Shown here piece after piece: positions 8,013-16,540 of a stretch of DNA of 64,000 nt. Each line of letters begins with the position of its first letter. Positions within the stretch are counted from its first letter, which is position 1. Position numbers and translations under genes: made by a program. A model generated the notes under the pieces. That model searched no databases. It was not told the DNA's origin and was given only the letters and a program-made list of their open reading frames with translations. Where the stretch lies: contig NZ_CP014301.1 in NCBI RefSeq assembly GCF_001562255.1, positions 3,472,001-3,536,000 on the forward strand. The letters run 5' to 3'. The stretch comes from Bosea sp. PAMC 26642 (lineage in GTDB: Bacteria > Pseudomonadota > Alphaproteobacteria > Rhizobiales > Beijerinckiaceae).

Positions 8013-9452
8013 TCACGCCTTCTCGACATGCTCCTTCGCCACGAAGGCGATACGGACCATGTTGGTCGCGCCCGGCGATCCGAACGGCACGCCGGCCACG
8101 ACGATGATGCGGTCGCCGAGCCTGGCGAAGTTCTCGCGCACCGCGAATTTGCAGGCGCGGGACGCCATGTCGTCGACGTCGCTGGCGTCCTTGGTGACGA
8201 CGGCGTGCACGCCCCAGACCAGCGTCAGCCGCCGCGCCGTGGCGCGGTTGGGCGTCAGCGCGATCACGGTCGAATTCGGCCGCTCGCGGGCGATGCGGAA
8301 GGCGGTGGAGCCTGACGAGGTCCAGGCGGCGATCGCCTTCAGGTTCAGCGTATCGGCGATCTCGTGGGCCGCCTTGGCGATGGCGTCGGCGCCGGTCGCT
8401 TCCGGCTCGGCCCGCTGCGCCTCCAGGATGGAGCGATAGACCGATTCGCTTTCCACCTCCTCGGCGATACGGTTCATCATCGTCACCGCCTCGATCGGAA
8501 ACTGGCCGGCCGCGCTTTCGGCCGAAAGCATCACCGCGTCGGCACCCTCGAACACGGCGGTCGCAACGTCCGAGACTTCGGCGCGCGTCGGCACGGGGCT
8601 GGTGATCATGCTCTCCAGCATCTGGGTCGCGACGACGACGGGCTTGCCCATGCGCCGGCACATCCGGGTGATGCGCTTCTGTGTTCCCGGCACCTTCTCC
8701 AGCGGCATCTCGACGCCGAGATCGCCGCGCGCGACCATGATTGCGTCGGAGGCGTCGATGATTTCTTCCAGCCGCAGCAGCGCCTGGGGCTTCTCGATCT
8801 TGGCGAGCGCCAGCGCCCGGCCGCGTACGATCTTGCGCAGATCGGCCATGTCCTCGGGCCGCTGTACGAAGGACAGTGCGATCCAGTCGACGCCGGCCTC
8901 TGCCGCGGCCTCGGCATCGGACCGATCTTTGTCGGTCATGGCCGAGACGGCGATGGTGGTATCAGGCAGGCTGACGCCCTTGCGGGAAGAGAGCCGGCCA
9001 CCGACCACGACGCGCGTCACAGCCTGCTTCTCGCTCGCCTTTTCGACAACGAGCCGCAACTTTCCGTCGTCGAGGATCAGGGTGTGGCCCGGCTCCAGCG
9101 CGCTCAGAATCTCGGGATGGGGCAGATGGACGCGCTTAAGCGTGCCCGGCGCAGGATCGGAATCGAGCGTGAAGCGGGCACCGTTCTCCAGCGTTACCCC
9201 GCCATCGCCGCCAAAGGCGCCGACGCGCAGCTTCGGCCCCTGCAGATCGGCCAGGATGCCGACCGGCCGACGGAACTTCGTCTCCAGCGACCGCAGCATC
9301 GCGACCTTTTCGGGCAGGGTATCCTTGTTGGTATGGCTCATATTGATGCGGAAGACGTCGACGCCCGCCTCGAACAGTTTCGCGCACATCTCCTCGGTCG
9401 CCGACGCCGGCCCCAGCGTGGCGATGATCTTGATCCGGCGCTCGCGCTTCAT
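8013..9452 (-). CDS. pyk: Pyruvate kinase
   Basis: 479 aa. Converts phosphoenolpyruvate and ADP to pyruvate and ATP. The start at 9452 (MKRERRIKIIATLGPAS) is the family start; the open frame runs further upstream without meaning. Visible landmarks are FRINMSHT, DLQGPKLRVG, the Mg/PEP-binding ALAKIEKPQ, ARGDLGVEMPLEKVPGTQK, and the domain-C start AATQMLESMI. It sits downstream of a glycerate-kinase gene and DUF1036 on the same strand. In Agrobacterium tartrate regions, ttuD (MOFRL type) and ttuE (pyruvate kinase) pair similarly, so a role in glycerate/glyoxylate utilisation as well as glycolysis is plausible. Confidence 0.95.
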   Translation of the reverse strand: MKRERRIKIIATLGPASATEEMCAKLFEAGVDVFRINMSHTNKDTLPEKVAMLRSLETKFRRPVGILADLQGPKLRVGAFGGDGGVTLENGARFTLDSDPAPGTLKRVHLPHPEILSALEPGHTLILDDGKLRLVVEKASEKQAVTRVVVGGRLSSRKGVSLPDTTIAVSAMTDKDRSDAEAAAEAGVDWIALSFVQRPEDMADLRKIVRGRALALAKIEKPQALLRLEEIIDASDAIMVARGDLGVEMPLEKVPGTQKRITRMCRRMGKPVVVATQMLESMITSPVPTRAEVSDVATAVFEGADAVMLSAESAAGQFPIEAVTMMNRIAEEVESESVYRSILEAQRAEPEATGADAIAKAAHEIADTLNLKAIAAWTSSGSTAFRIARERPNSTVIALTPNRATARRLTLVWGVHAVVTKDASDVDDMASRACKFAVRENFARLGDRIIVVAGVPFGSPGATNMVRIAFVAKEHVEKA

Positions 9453-9463
9453 GATGTCGTCCT

Positions 9464-9907
9464 TCAGGGCCTTGCCGGCATGGCGCCGGTGGTGTCGGTC
9501 AGCTGGATTGTCCAGCTCTTCTGCTCGCCGGTATCGACCTCGAAGAAGCCGGCGCGGTCCAGGCCGCGCGCCAGGCAATCCTCGATGCCGCGAATCGTGA
9601 ATTCCTTGTTGCGCGTGCACATGACGGATTTTCCCGTCCACTCGCCGCCCTTGTCGTAATCGACGGCGTGAACATAGTAGAAGCGCGCCGCCAGGGTGCC
9701 GCGCAGCAGCGTCTCGCAGCCGCGCGGGCTGAGATTCCACCAGCCTTCCGTGATCCAGCCCTGCGCATCGCGATAACCGATCGAGACGCCGATCCGGCTG
9801 CCGGTCGTATTGCACATGCGCAGATCCGCGAGCGCCGGTGCCGCACCGCTCAGGAGCAGCGCCGCCAGCAGGCACAGGCGCAGGATGATTCGTTCGATTC
9901 GGGCCAT
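9464..9907 (-). CDS. DUF1036 secreted protein
   Basis: 147 aa, starting at the ATG at 9907 (MARIERIILRL). Residues 4-26 form a Sec signal peptide ending PALA. The mature part begins DLRMCNTTGSRIGVSIGY and contains GWWNLSPRGCETLL, the DUF1036 pattern, with four or more Cys that could form disulphides. DUF1036 proteins are small periplasmic proteins of unknown function, common in alphaproteobacteria. It lies 2 bases after the glycerate kinase stop and 11 bases before pyk, so the three are probably co-transcribed. Confidence 0.88.
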   Translation of the reverse strand: MARIERIILRLCLLAALLLSGAAPALADLRMCNTTGSRIGVSIGYRDAQGWITEGWWNLSPRGCETLLRGTLAARFYYVHAVDYDKGGEWTGKSVMCTRNKEFTIRGIEDCLARGLDRAGFFEVDTGEQKSWTIQLTDTTGAMPARP

Positions 9908-9909
9908 AT

Positions 9910-11259
9910 TCAGGGGTCTATCAGGATCACGCGGCAATCGTTCACATTGGTCAAGGTCGGGCCGGTGCGCAGCAGATCGCCCAGCGGCTCGAAGAAACCG
10001 GTCGAATCGTTCTCCGACAGGCATTGGGCAGGAACGAGGCCGAGTGCACCGGCTCGCGCCAGCGTCGTCGGGTCGACGATCGCGCCGGCCGGGTCGCTCG
10101 CCTCGCCGCCGCCGCCATCCGTTCCGTCGGTGTCGCCCGACAAGGCGACGATGCCGGCCTCCCCGTCGAGCGCAATCGCCAGCGCCAGCGCGTATTCCTG
10201 GTTTGGCCCGCCCCGGCCCCGGCCGCGCAGGGTCACGGTCAGTTCCCCGCCCGAGAGGATGCAGGCGCGCCGGCCCTCGGCATTGATTTTTTTAGCCAAT
10301 ACGGCATGGGCAGCGGCGACATCGCGCGCCTCGCCTTCGAGATCGGCGCCAAGGTCATGCACGGCATAGCCCGCCGCCTCGGCCGCGGCACGCGCTGCCG
10401 CTATGGCATCGGCTGGACGCGCGATGATACGGAATTCGGTCCTGGCGAAGGCATCATGACCAGGCTTGGGCGTCTCGCTGGCATCGTCTTTGAGCAGTGC
10501 CTTCGCGGCAACCGGAAGATCGAGACCATAGCGCGCGACGATGGCCCGCGCCTGCTCCATCGTCGTCGGATCGGGCACGGTCGGCCCCGAGGCGATCGCG
10601 GTCGGCTCGTCGCCGGGGACGTCCGAGACCGCGAGCGTCAGCAGCCTCGCCGGGGCCGCGGCGAGCGCCAGCCGCCCGCCCTTGATCCGGGAAAGGCGCT
10701 TGCGCACGATGTTCATCTCGCCGATCGGCGCGCCCGAGCGCAGCAACGCCTTGTTGACCGCCTGTTTCTCAGCGAGCGTCAATGTGCCGGCGGGTGCGAC
10801 CCAGTTGGCCGACCCGCCGCCCGAGAGCAGCACAAGCACGAAATCCTCTGCCGTAGCCGAGGCCGCGAGCGCCAGCGCGCGCTCGGCGCTGTCGATGCTG
10901 CCCTGGTCGGGCACCGGGTGGCCGGCAGCGACCATCGGGATGTGGCGCGTCGTCGTCTCGTAGCCATGGCGCGCCACGGCATGGCCGACGAGCCGCTCTG
11001 GGGGAAAGCCGCGATCGAGATAATGCGCTTCGGCCAGCGCCGTCATGCTGCCGGCCGCCTTGCCCGCCGCGAGCAGGATCAGCCGACCTCGCTCGGGTGC
11101 AGCGGGCAGATGCTGCGGCAAACAGCCCGACGGATGAGCCCGCGCCACCGCCGCGTCGAAAATCGCCCGTGCGACCGCACGCGGGTCGGCTCTGTCGTCC
11201 CCCGCTTGCTGCACCACCCGGAGCCCCCCACCCACGTTTCGCATCGACTTGATCGACAT
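9910..11259 (-). CDS. gckA: Glycerate 2-kinase, MOFRL/TtuD family
   Basis: 449 aa. N-terminal DUF4147 domain with the phosphate-binding VLLSGGGSANW and the conserved Lys region RKRLSRIKGGRLA. The C-terminal MOFRL domain has CILSGGELTVTLRGRGRGGPNQE and LSGDTDGTDGGG. The family phosphorylates D-glycerate to 2-phosphoglycerate and is often mis-named hydroxypyruvate reductase (TtuD). With pyruvate kinase downstream, the pair would carry glycerate to pyruvate, lacking only enolase. The assigned ATG at 11259 gives an N-terminal extension (about 20 residues) of uncertain reality; an ATG a few codons in (MRNVGGG) is an alternative. Confidence 0.88.
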   Translation of the reverse strand: MSIKSMRNVGGGLRVVQQAGDDRADPRAVARAIFDAAVARAHPSGCLPQHLPAAPERGRLILLAAGKAAGSMTALAEAHYLDRGFPPERLVGHAVARHGYETTTRHIPMVAAGHPVPDQGSIDSAERALALAASATAEDFVLVLLSGGGSANWVAPAGTLTLAEKQAVNKALLRSGAPIGEMNIVRKRLSRIKGGRLALAAAPARLLTLAVSDVPGDEPTAIASGPTVPDPTTMEQARAIVARYGLDLPVAAKALLKDDASETPKPGHDAFARTEFRIIARPADAIAAARAAAEAAGYAVHDLGADLEGEARDVAAAHAVLAKKINAEGRRACILSGGELTVTLRGRGRGGPNQEYALALAIALDGEAGIVALSGDTDGTDGGGGEASDPAGAIVDPTTLARAGALGLVPAQCLSENDSTGFFEPLGDLLRTGPTLTNVNDCRVILIDP

Positions 11260-11340
11260 TCGTTGTCGATTCTTTTAGGTCGTGCCTCGGCGGACGTCAT
11301 CAGGCTTTTGCCGATATAGTCATACTTTAAAAGGCGTCGA

Positions 11341-12126
11341 ATGCGGTCCGAAATCGCTCCGGCCGAGACTGCCCCGGCACTTTCGCCTGGCGAGGTCGAG
11401 GTCATCCCCGGCGATCCCGCCGCGGGGATGCTGCTGCTCTGCGACCATGCCACGAACGCGATCCCCGCCAAACTCGATTCCCTCGGGCTGCCACCGGCGC
11501 AACTCGAACGCCACATCGCCTACGACATCGGCGCTGCAGCGATGACGCGGGCCATGGCTCGCACGCTCGGCGCACCCGCCGTGCTCTCGAACTTCTCGCG
11601 CCTTCTGATCGACCCCAATCGCGGTCTCGACGACCCCACTCTGGTGATGCGGCTCTCGGACGGCGCGATCGTGCCGGGCAATCGCCATCTCGACGCAGCA
11701 GGCATCGCAGAGCGCGTCGCCCGCTACTACAAGCCCTACGACGTCGCGATCGACGCGGCCGTCGAGGCGGCCCTGCAGCGGGGCCAACCACCTGCAATCG
11801 TTTCGCTGCACTCCTTCACCCCGTTCTGGAAGGGCGCGGCCCGGCCCTGGCATATCGGCGTACTCTGGGACTATGAGGGCGCGCTGGCGAAGCGGCTGAT
11901 CGCCGCGCTGCAGGCTGAAACCGACCTGATCGTGGGCGACAACGAGCCCTATCATGGCGGTTTGCCGGGCGACACGATCGACCGTCACGCCACCCGCCGG
12001 GGCCTGCCCGACGCGCTGATCGAGGTCCGGCAGGACCTGATCGCGACCGACGAGACGGCGTGGGAATGGGGCAGAAGACTTGCCCGCGTCGTGCCGCCCT
12101 GCATCGCGGCACTGCGCGCCGGCTGA
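11341..12126 (+). CDS. N-formylglutamate amidohydrolase family protein
   Basis: 261 aa. N-formylglutamate amidohydrolase (HutG/DUF3485-like) fold. Characteristic blocks are LLLCDHATNAIPAKLDSLGLP, DIGAAAMTRAMARTLGAPAVLSNFSRLLIDPNR and IVSLHSFTPFW. The family hydrolyses N-formyl-L-glutamate to glutamate and formate, the last step of one histidine degradation route; paralogues may act on other N-formyl amino acids. No other hut gene is visible, so the substrate is open. The start at 11341 is the first ATG. It is divergent from the glycerate kinase across 81 bases. Confidence 0.88.
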   Translation: MRSEIAPAETAPALSPGEVEVIPGDPAAGMLLLCDHATNAIPAKLDSLGLPPAQLERHIAYDIGAAAMTRAMARTLGAPAVLSNFSRLLIDPNRGLDDPTLVMRLSDGAIVPGNRHLDAAGIAERVARYYKPYDVAIDAAVEAALQRGQPPAIVSLHSFTPFWKGAARPWHIGVLWDYEGALAKRLIAALQAETDLIVGDNEPYHGGLPGDTIDRHATRRGLPDALIEVRQDLIATDETAWEWGRRLARVVPPCIAALRAG

Positions 12127-12228
12127 ACGACGCGGCTGTTGAGAGACCACCGCTTGCGGCTTGACGCGAGGGGCCGCGCGATGCGAACCCCTCTCGCCAA
12201 ACCTCCCCGTCATCGAGAAGGACATCAG

Positions 12229-12471
12229 ATGGACGATCCGGTTGCTGGCGACCAGCTCAAGAGCATCGTCGAGCGCATCGAGCGCCTCGAGGAAGAGAAG
12301 AAGACCATCTCCGACGACATCAAGGAGGTCTATGGCGAGGCCAAGGGCAACGGCTATGACGTCAAGGTCCTGCGCAAGGTCATCGCCATCCGCAAGCGCG
12401 ACGCCAATGAGCGCGCCGAGGAGGAGGCGATCCTCGACCTCTACCTCCAGGCGGTCGGCGAAAGCGCCTGA
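12229..12471 (+). CDS. gapR: GapR-family DNA-binding protein (DUF2312)
   Basis: 80 aa, almost wholly helical. [24 protein letters not shown] is the diagnostic DUF2312/UPF0335 start, followed by [20 protein letters not shown]. GapR is an essential-type nucleoid protein of alphaproteobacteria that clamps overtwisted DNA ahead of replication and transcription and helps topoisomerases. The start at 12229 agrees with the family length. It stands alone with its own spacing from the formylglutamate gene, and a REP-like palindrome follows it at 12491. Confidence 0.93.
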   Translation: MDDPVAGDQLKSIVERIERLEEEKKTISDDIKEVYGEAKGNGYDVKVLRKVIAIRKRDANERAEEEAILDLYLQAVGESA

Positions 12472-12490
12472 GCCCTCGCGACACCCTCTA

Positions 12491-12535
12491 CGTCACCCCG
12501 GACAAGCGGCGCAGCCGCGCCTATCCGGGATGACG
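12491..12535. repeat. Short REP-like palindrome between convergent genes
   Basis: CGTCACCCCGGA at 12491 pairs with TCCGGGATGACG at 12524-12535 (one mismatch), enclosing AAGCGGC...GCCGC. It shares its ends with the longer palindromes at 29.1, 30.3 and 32.3 kb. It lies between gapR and corA, which converge, so it may also end transcription both ways. Confidence 0.75.
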
Positions 12536-12560
12536 ACGGGTCCGACGAACGACCGCCGGC

Positions 12561-13619
12561 TCAAAGCCAGCTGTTCTTCCGGAAGCGCCAGTACAAGACC
12601 GAGCAGGTCGTCACGATCACCGCGAGCACGGTATGATAGCCGAACTGCAGCTCGAGCTCCGGCATGTTCTTGAAGTTCATGCCGTAGATTCCGGCTAGCG
12701 CCGTCGGCACGGCGAGGATGGCCGCCCATGAAGCGAGCTTCTTGGTGATCGCATTCTCCTGGCTCTGTCCGACGAGCAGGCTTGCCTCGAAGGCGAAGGC
12801 CAGCACCTCGCGCAGGCTGTCGATCTTCTCCTGTACGGTGCGGACATGGTCGGTCACGTCGCGGAACATCGGCGCGAGCGTCGGGCGCACCTGCGGCACA
12901 TTGGCATTGGACAGGCGCTGGCAGACATCGACCAGCGGCGCGATCGCGTTGCGGAGTCGCAGCAAATCGCGCCTGAGCATATAGAGCCGCTCGATGTCGT
13001 CGCGTCCGATCGGCGTCGCAAGCACCTTGTCCTCGAACGCCTCCACCTCGTCGTGGATCGCCTCCAGCACCGGCATGTAGTTGTCGACGATGAAATCGAG
13101 GATCGCGTAGAGGATGAAGTCCTCGCCCTTGGCGAGCGAGGTTGGGCAGGTCTCCCAGTGCTGGCGCACCGTCTTGTAGGAAGTCGAGGCGCCGTGCCGG
13201 ACGCTGACGATGTAGCCATGACCGACGAAGATATGCGTCTCGCCGAAGGCGATGCGCTTTTCGACCATCTGCGCGGTGCGGGCGACGACGAAGAGCGCAT
13301 CGCCATATTGCTCGAGCTTGGGGCGCTGATGCGCGTTGGCGGCGTCCTCGACCGCAAGGGGATGGAGATTGAACTGTCCTTGCACGCATGTCAGCAGGGC
13401 GGCGTCGGGTTCGAGCAGCCCGATCCAGACCACATGCCCCTCCTTGCGCGCCCATTCCCCCGCCTCCTCGACCGGGATGTCGGCGATGCGCACGCCATGA
13501 GCATAGACGCTGGAGGCGACGACGCCGGCCTCGTGGCGGTGGCCTTGCGCGGCGGAAGGACCGGGCACGGCGTCGTCGTTATCGAGCCGTGGCGGAAAAC
13601 GGATTTCGGCGACGGACAT
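12561..13619 (-). CDS. corA: CorA-family magnesium/cobalt transporter
   Basis: 352 aa. Start at 13619 (MSVAEIRFPPRL), preceded by GAGG about nine bases upstream; the longer open frame to 13730 has no such site. It has a large cytoplasmic N-terminal domain, a long helix (YMLRRDLLRLRNAIAPL...), and two C-terminal membrane helices. The first ends in the diagnostic YGMNFKNMPEL loop (GMN motif) and the last residues are RFRKNSWL. CorA forms pentamers importing Mg2+ (also Co2+, Ni2+), down the membrane potential. Some alphaproteobacterial members are ZntB-like exporters, so ion and direction are not settled here. Confidence 0.92.
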   Translation of the reverse strand: MSVAEIRFPPRLDNDDAVPGPSAAQGHRHEAGVVASSVYAHGVRIADIPVEEAGEWARKEGHVVWIGLLEPDAALLTCVQGQFNLHPLAVEDAANAHQRPKLEQYGDALFVVARTAQMVEKRIAFGETHIFVGHGYIVSVRHGASTSYKTVRQHWETCPTSLAKGEDFILYAILDFIVDNYMPVLEAIHDEVEAFEDKVLATPIGRDDIERLYMLRRDLLRLRNAIAPLVDVCQRLSNANVPQVRPTLAPMFRDVTDHVRTVQEKIDSLREVLAFAFEASLLVGQSQENAITKKLASWAAILAVPTALAGIYGMNFKNMPELELQFGYHTVLAVIVTTCSVLYWRFRKNSWL

Positions 13620-13817
13620 GGGTGCACCTCGTCGGCCATCGGAGTTCGGCTGGCAGGCTAGCGCGTTTGCGCGGAGGGGCAAACCACAATCACCGTCGCT
13701 CTGCTGATGCGTGATGAGGCGCGTCATCACGGCGCGTGATGCATGAAATCACGCGAATTCGCGTGGCAAACCGCCTGAACACCGGCAGTCTGCCGTCATC
13801 CCGAAACGGAGACCGTC

Positions 13818-14426
13818 ATGCTTCTCGTAGGAATGCTGGACAGCCCCTATGTCCGCCGCGCCGCCATAACCGGGACGTTGCTCGGGCTCGAATTCGAGCA
13901 CCGTTCGGTCTCGGTATTTCGGCACATGGACGAATTCCGCACGGTCAACCCGCTGATCAAGGCACCGACTTTGGTCGCCGGCGACGGCACGGTGATCACC
14001 GATTCCAGCCTGATCATCCAGCATTTCGAGGACGTCGCCGGCCGCTCGCTGCGTCCCGCTGACAAGACCGCCCGCAGCCGCGACCTCGGCCTGACCGGCA
14101 TCGCCATCGTCGCCGCCGACAAGGCCGTCTCGGTGGAATACGAGCGCAAGCGGCCCGAGGCCCAGCGCTACGCCCCGTGGCAGGAGCGCATCGTGACGCA
14201 GCTTCACACGGCGCTCGACCTGCTGGAAGCCGCCGCCTCGCGCGGCGAACTCGCAGCCGGACCGGAACTGCGCCCGGCCGACATCACGGCAGCCATAGCC
14301 TGGGGCTTCTGCCGCTTCGTGATCCCGGACTACGCACCGGAGGGGCGCTGGCCGGCCCTTGCAGCACAGGCAAAGGCCTGCGAGGCGCTGGACGTCTTCA
14401 AATCCTGGCCAATCGACCGCGAATAG
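13818..14426 (+). CDS. Glutathione S-transferase family protein
   Basis: 202 aa. Thioredoxin-like N-terminal domain beginning MLLVGMLDSPYVRRAAIT (the S-P-Y-V-R-R active-site region, with Ser or Tyr as candidate residue), the cis-Pro glutathione-binding loop IKAPTLV and the DSSLIIQHFED motif. The helical C-terminal domain follows from about residue 85. The protein probably conjugates or reduces substrates with glutathione; the substrate is unknown. It is followed at once by the 123-nt palindrome. Confidence 0.9.
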   Translation: MLLVGMLDSPYVRRAAITGTLLGLEFEHRSVSVFRHMDEFRTVNPLIKAPTLVAGDGTVITDSSLIIQHFEDVAGRSLRPADKTARSRDLGLTGIAIVAADKAVSVEYERKRPEAQRYAPWQERIVTQLHTALDLLEAAASRGELAAGPELRPADITAAIAWGFCRFVIPDYAPEGRWPALAAQAKACEALDVFKSWPIDRE

Positions 14427-14437
14427 TCAGAGGTCGC

Positions 14438-14560
14438 GCCCGATTGGCGCCGGTGAGTCGGCTGGCGTGGCGGCCGAGAACCGGAGCGGAGCGGACATCG
14501 GTCCGTGAGCACCGGAAGCGCAGGCCGTCGCGTCAGACGACTCACCGAAGCCAATCGGGC
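14438..14560. repeat. 123-nt near-perfect long hairpin between convergent genes
   Basis: Outer arms 14438-14460 and 14538-14560 match over 23 bp with two mismatches. After one mismatch, inner arms 14462-14475 and 14523-14536 pair over 14 bp, three of them as G-U wobbles in a plus-strand RNA. A further small hairpin (GCGGAC ATCG GTCCGT) caps the structure. It fills nearly all the space between the GST stop and the stop of the DUF882 gene. It differs in sequence from the other palindromes in the window. Confidence 0.8.
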
Positions 14561-16444
14561 TTAGTTCTGGATGAAGTTTGTCGGCAGGGCGCGCACTGCC
14601 GGGCCGCTGAAGGAGCCCGTCTTGGCGTCGCTGGGGTCGGCGTGGCTGAAGCCGAGCGCGGCGGCCGGGCTCGGCCCCTGGATCGGTGCCGAGCCGGGCG
14701 TCGATGGCGCGGACCGGGTGCGGGCCGTGGCGATGCTGACGGACTTTCCTTCGGGAGCCACGCTGGTGCGGGCAACCGCGGCAAACAGCGAATCGAGCCC
14801 TGTCCGATCGGCGTCGTACTGCGCCACGATCGGCGTTGGGACGGGCGCCGTCGGGCGGATCGACGTCGGCATGGCAGCCTGCGTCACGCCCTCGAGCCGC
14901 GGACGCCCCGGGGGCAGCGGGTGGCTGACGGCGACGAGCTTGCCTTCCGGCTGCGTCGTCTCGGTGCCGCGCAGATCGGCCAGAGCGAGATTGGCGAAGG
15001 CGACCGGCCGGGCAGGCGGAACGGGCGCGTTCATCGGCTTGCCCGCGACGACGGACTCGACCAGCGCCGTCATCTCGCCGGGCCGGCGCGGCGGTAGCGA
15101 GGCCAGGATCAGCCGCTGGTCCGGCGTTGGAGCGTTCGGCGAGGCAAAGGCGAGCGCGCCGCCTGCGCCGGCAAGGCCAGCGACCTCGGTCGACGCTGCC
15201 GGATCACCCGGCTGGACCGGCAAGGTCAGCCCACGAGGCCGCGCCAGCGGGATCGGCGCATCGATCAGCCGGGGCCGCTTGTCCTCGACAGGCGGAGCGG
15301 CCGGCGCAGGCGCCAGCGCCGCGACCTGCGTCGGCTCTGGCTCGACGATCTTGGGAGCCAGCCGCTCGGAGCGGGCGCGCAGGACACTGCGTGCCGCCGC
15401 CGGGTCGGGTTGCTGGATCTGTTGTTCCATGGAGACGGCGAAGCGGCCGCCGTCGTTCGAATTGCTGTCGTCCTGCCGCGCATAGGCCATGACCGCCGGT
15501 GCCGGCTTCGGCGAACTGGCGCGTCCGCGCGTCGGCCTGGCGTCGGCCTCCTCCTCGTCGCCGCCGAACAGCGAAGCCCACAGGCTCTTGCGGCCCGACG
15601 AGATGATCGCGCCCTCGTCGAGATCGGCGGCCTCGTAGCCGGCCACGGCGCCGCCGCGCGCCAGCACGTCGGCCTTTGCCAGCTCGTAGCCCGCGAGCGG
15701 CTGGCCGTCTGCGGGCAGATGCACCGTCTTCTCGTCGGGGAAGAGCCGCACCAGCTGGTCGCGGGTCATACGCGGCCAGGACCGAACCGAGCCGGCGTCG
15801 AGATGCACGAAAGGCGTATGCGCTCCCGGGTAGAACCCGACGCCGCCGCGCTGGAGCCGCATCCCGGCCTCCCGCAGCCGGGCCGTCGGCGTATCGGGCA
15901 GGTAAAAATCCATCGCCTTGCCGAGCGTGTGCTGGCTGTGCTTGGCAACGGCGCGCGAGCGCCGCCGCAGCATCGAATTGGTGCCGGGCGAGCGATAGGC
16001 GGAGACCACATGGAAGGGCTGCTCGGAGCCGACCGTGCGCTGCACCTCCCAGGCCAGGTCGAACAGGCGCGGATCCATCCGGATCGGCTCGTCGATGCGC
16101 CAGTCGCGCAGGGCCCAGTTCAGCTTTTCCAGTGCCTCGGCGACATAGCGGCCGTCACGCTTGAAGGTGACGGTCGTCTCCTCCTTGGTGTGCATGTGCT
16201 TGATCGTGATCGTGCGGGTGTCGCCATTGGCGACGGCATCCTGCGTCCCGCGCACACCCAGCAGAAGAGTCACTGCGGCGACGCCCAGCGCAAGACAACG
16301 GCGCAAAACGGGTTTGACTCGCGGCAAACGCCATGACGGACGCGTGGAGATCGACCTGCCCAATCTGCTTGACCCGTCTCGGTGCCCGCTGCGACGCGGC
16401 GCGATGAACGTGAACGAACAGTTGCCGAGAAGCGTTAACGACAC
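14561..16444 (-). CDS. DUF882 (YcbK-like, M15 peptidase-fold) envelope protein with Pro-rich tail
   Basis: 627 aa. A hydrophobic segment at 49-64 (RCLALGVAAVTLLLGV) is a signal or anchor. DUF882 spans about 75-235, with the metal-site pattern HSQHTLGKAMDFYL (H172, D179) and TPFVHLDAG (H214). The fold is that of D,D-carboxypeptidases of the M15/VanY type, so peptidoglycan trimming is inferred. Residues 300-627 are low-complexity with several P-x-P-x-x-R-P units (IPLARPR, VPPARPV, LPPGRPR). The first ATG gives a 48-residue basic leader; a later start is possible. It lies 97 bases after the L,D-transpeptidase gene on the same strand. Confidence 0.82.
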   Translation of the reverse strand: MSLTLLGNCSFTFIAPRRSGHRDGSSRLGRSISTRPSWRLPRVKPVLRRCLALGVAAVTLLLGVRGTQDAVANGDTRTITIKHMHTKEETTVTFKRDGRYVAEALEKLNWALRDWRIDEPIRMDPRLFDLAWEVQRTVGSEQPFHVVSAYRSPGTNSMLRRRSRAVAKHSQHTLGKAMDFYLPDTPTARLREAGMRLQRGGVGFYPGAHTPFVHLDAGSVRSWPRMTRDQLVRLFPDEKTVHLPADGQPLAGYELAKADVLARGGAVAGYEAADLDEGAIISSGRKSLWASLFGGDEEEADARPTRGRASSPKPAPAVMAYARQDDSNSNDGGRFAVSMEQQIQQPDPAAARSVLRARSERLAPKIVEPEPTQVAALAPAPAAPPVEDKRPRLIDAPIPLARPRGLTLPVQPGDPAASTEVAGLAGAGGALAFASPNAPTPDQRLILASLPPRRPGEMTALVESVVAGKPMNAPVPPARPVAFANLALADLRGTETTQPEGKLVAVSHPLPPGRPRLEGVTQAAMPTSIRPTAPVPTPIVAQYDADRTGLDSLFAAVARTSVAPEGKSVSIATARTRSAPSTPGSAPIQGPSPAAALGFSHADPSDAKTGSFSGPAVRALPTNFIQN

Positions 16445-16540
16445 GTTACCAAGTCGGCAAGCGGCTTGTCATCAATCTCCGACCAAGTCTGGCTAACGAT
16501 CGATCATGGCAAAACCGTGCCGCGGCCGTTCGGCGCCACT

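Noticed and set aside
12139..12228. Longer start for gapR
   Set aside because: Adds 30 residues not found in the DUF2312 family; the ATG at 12229 gives the normal length.
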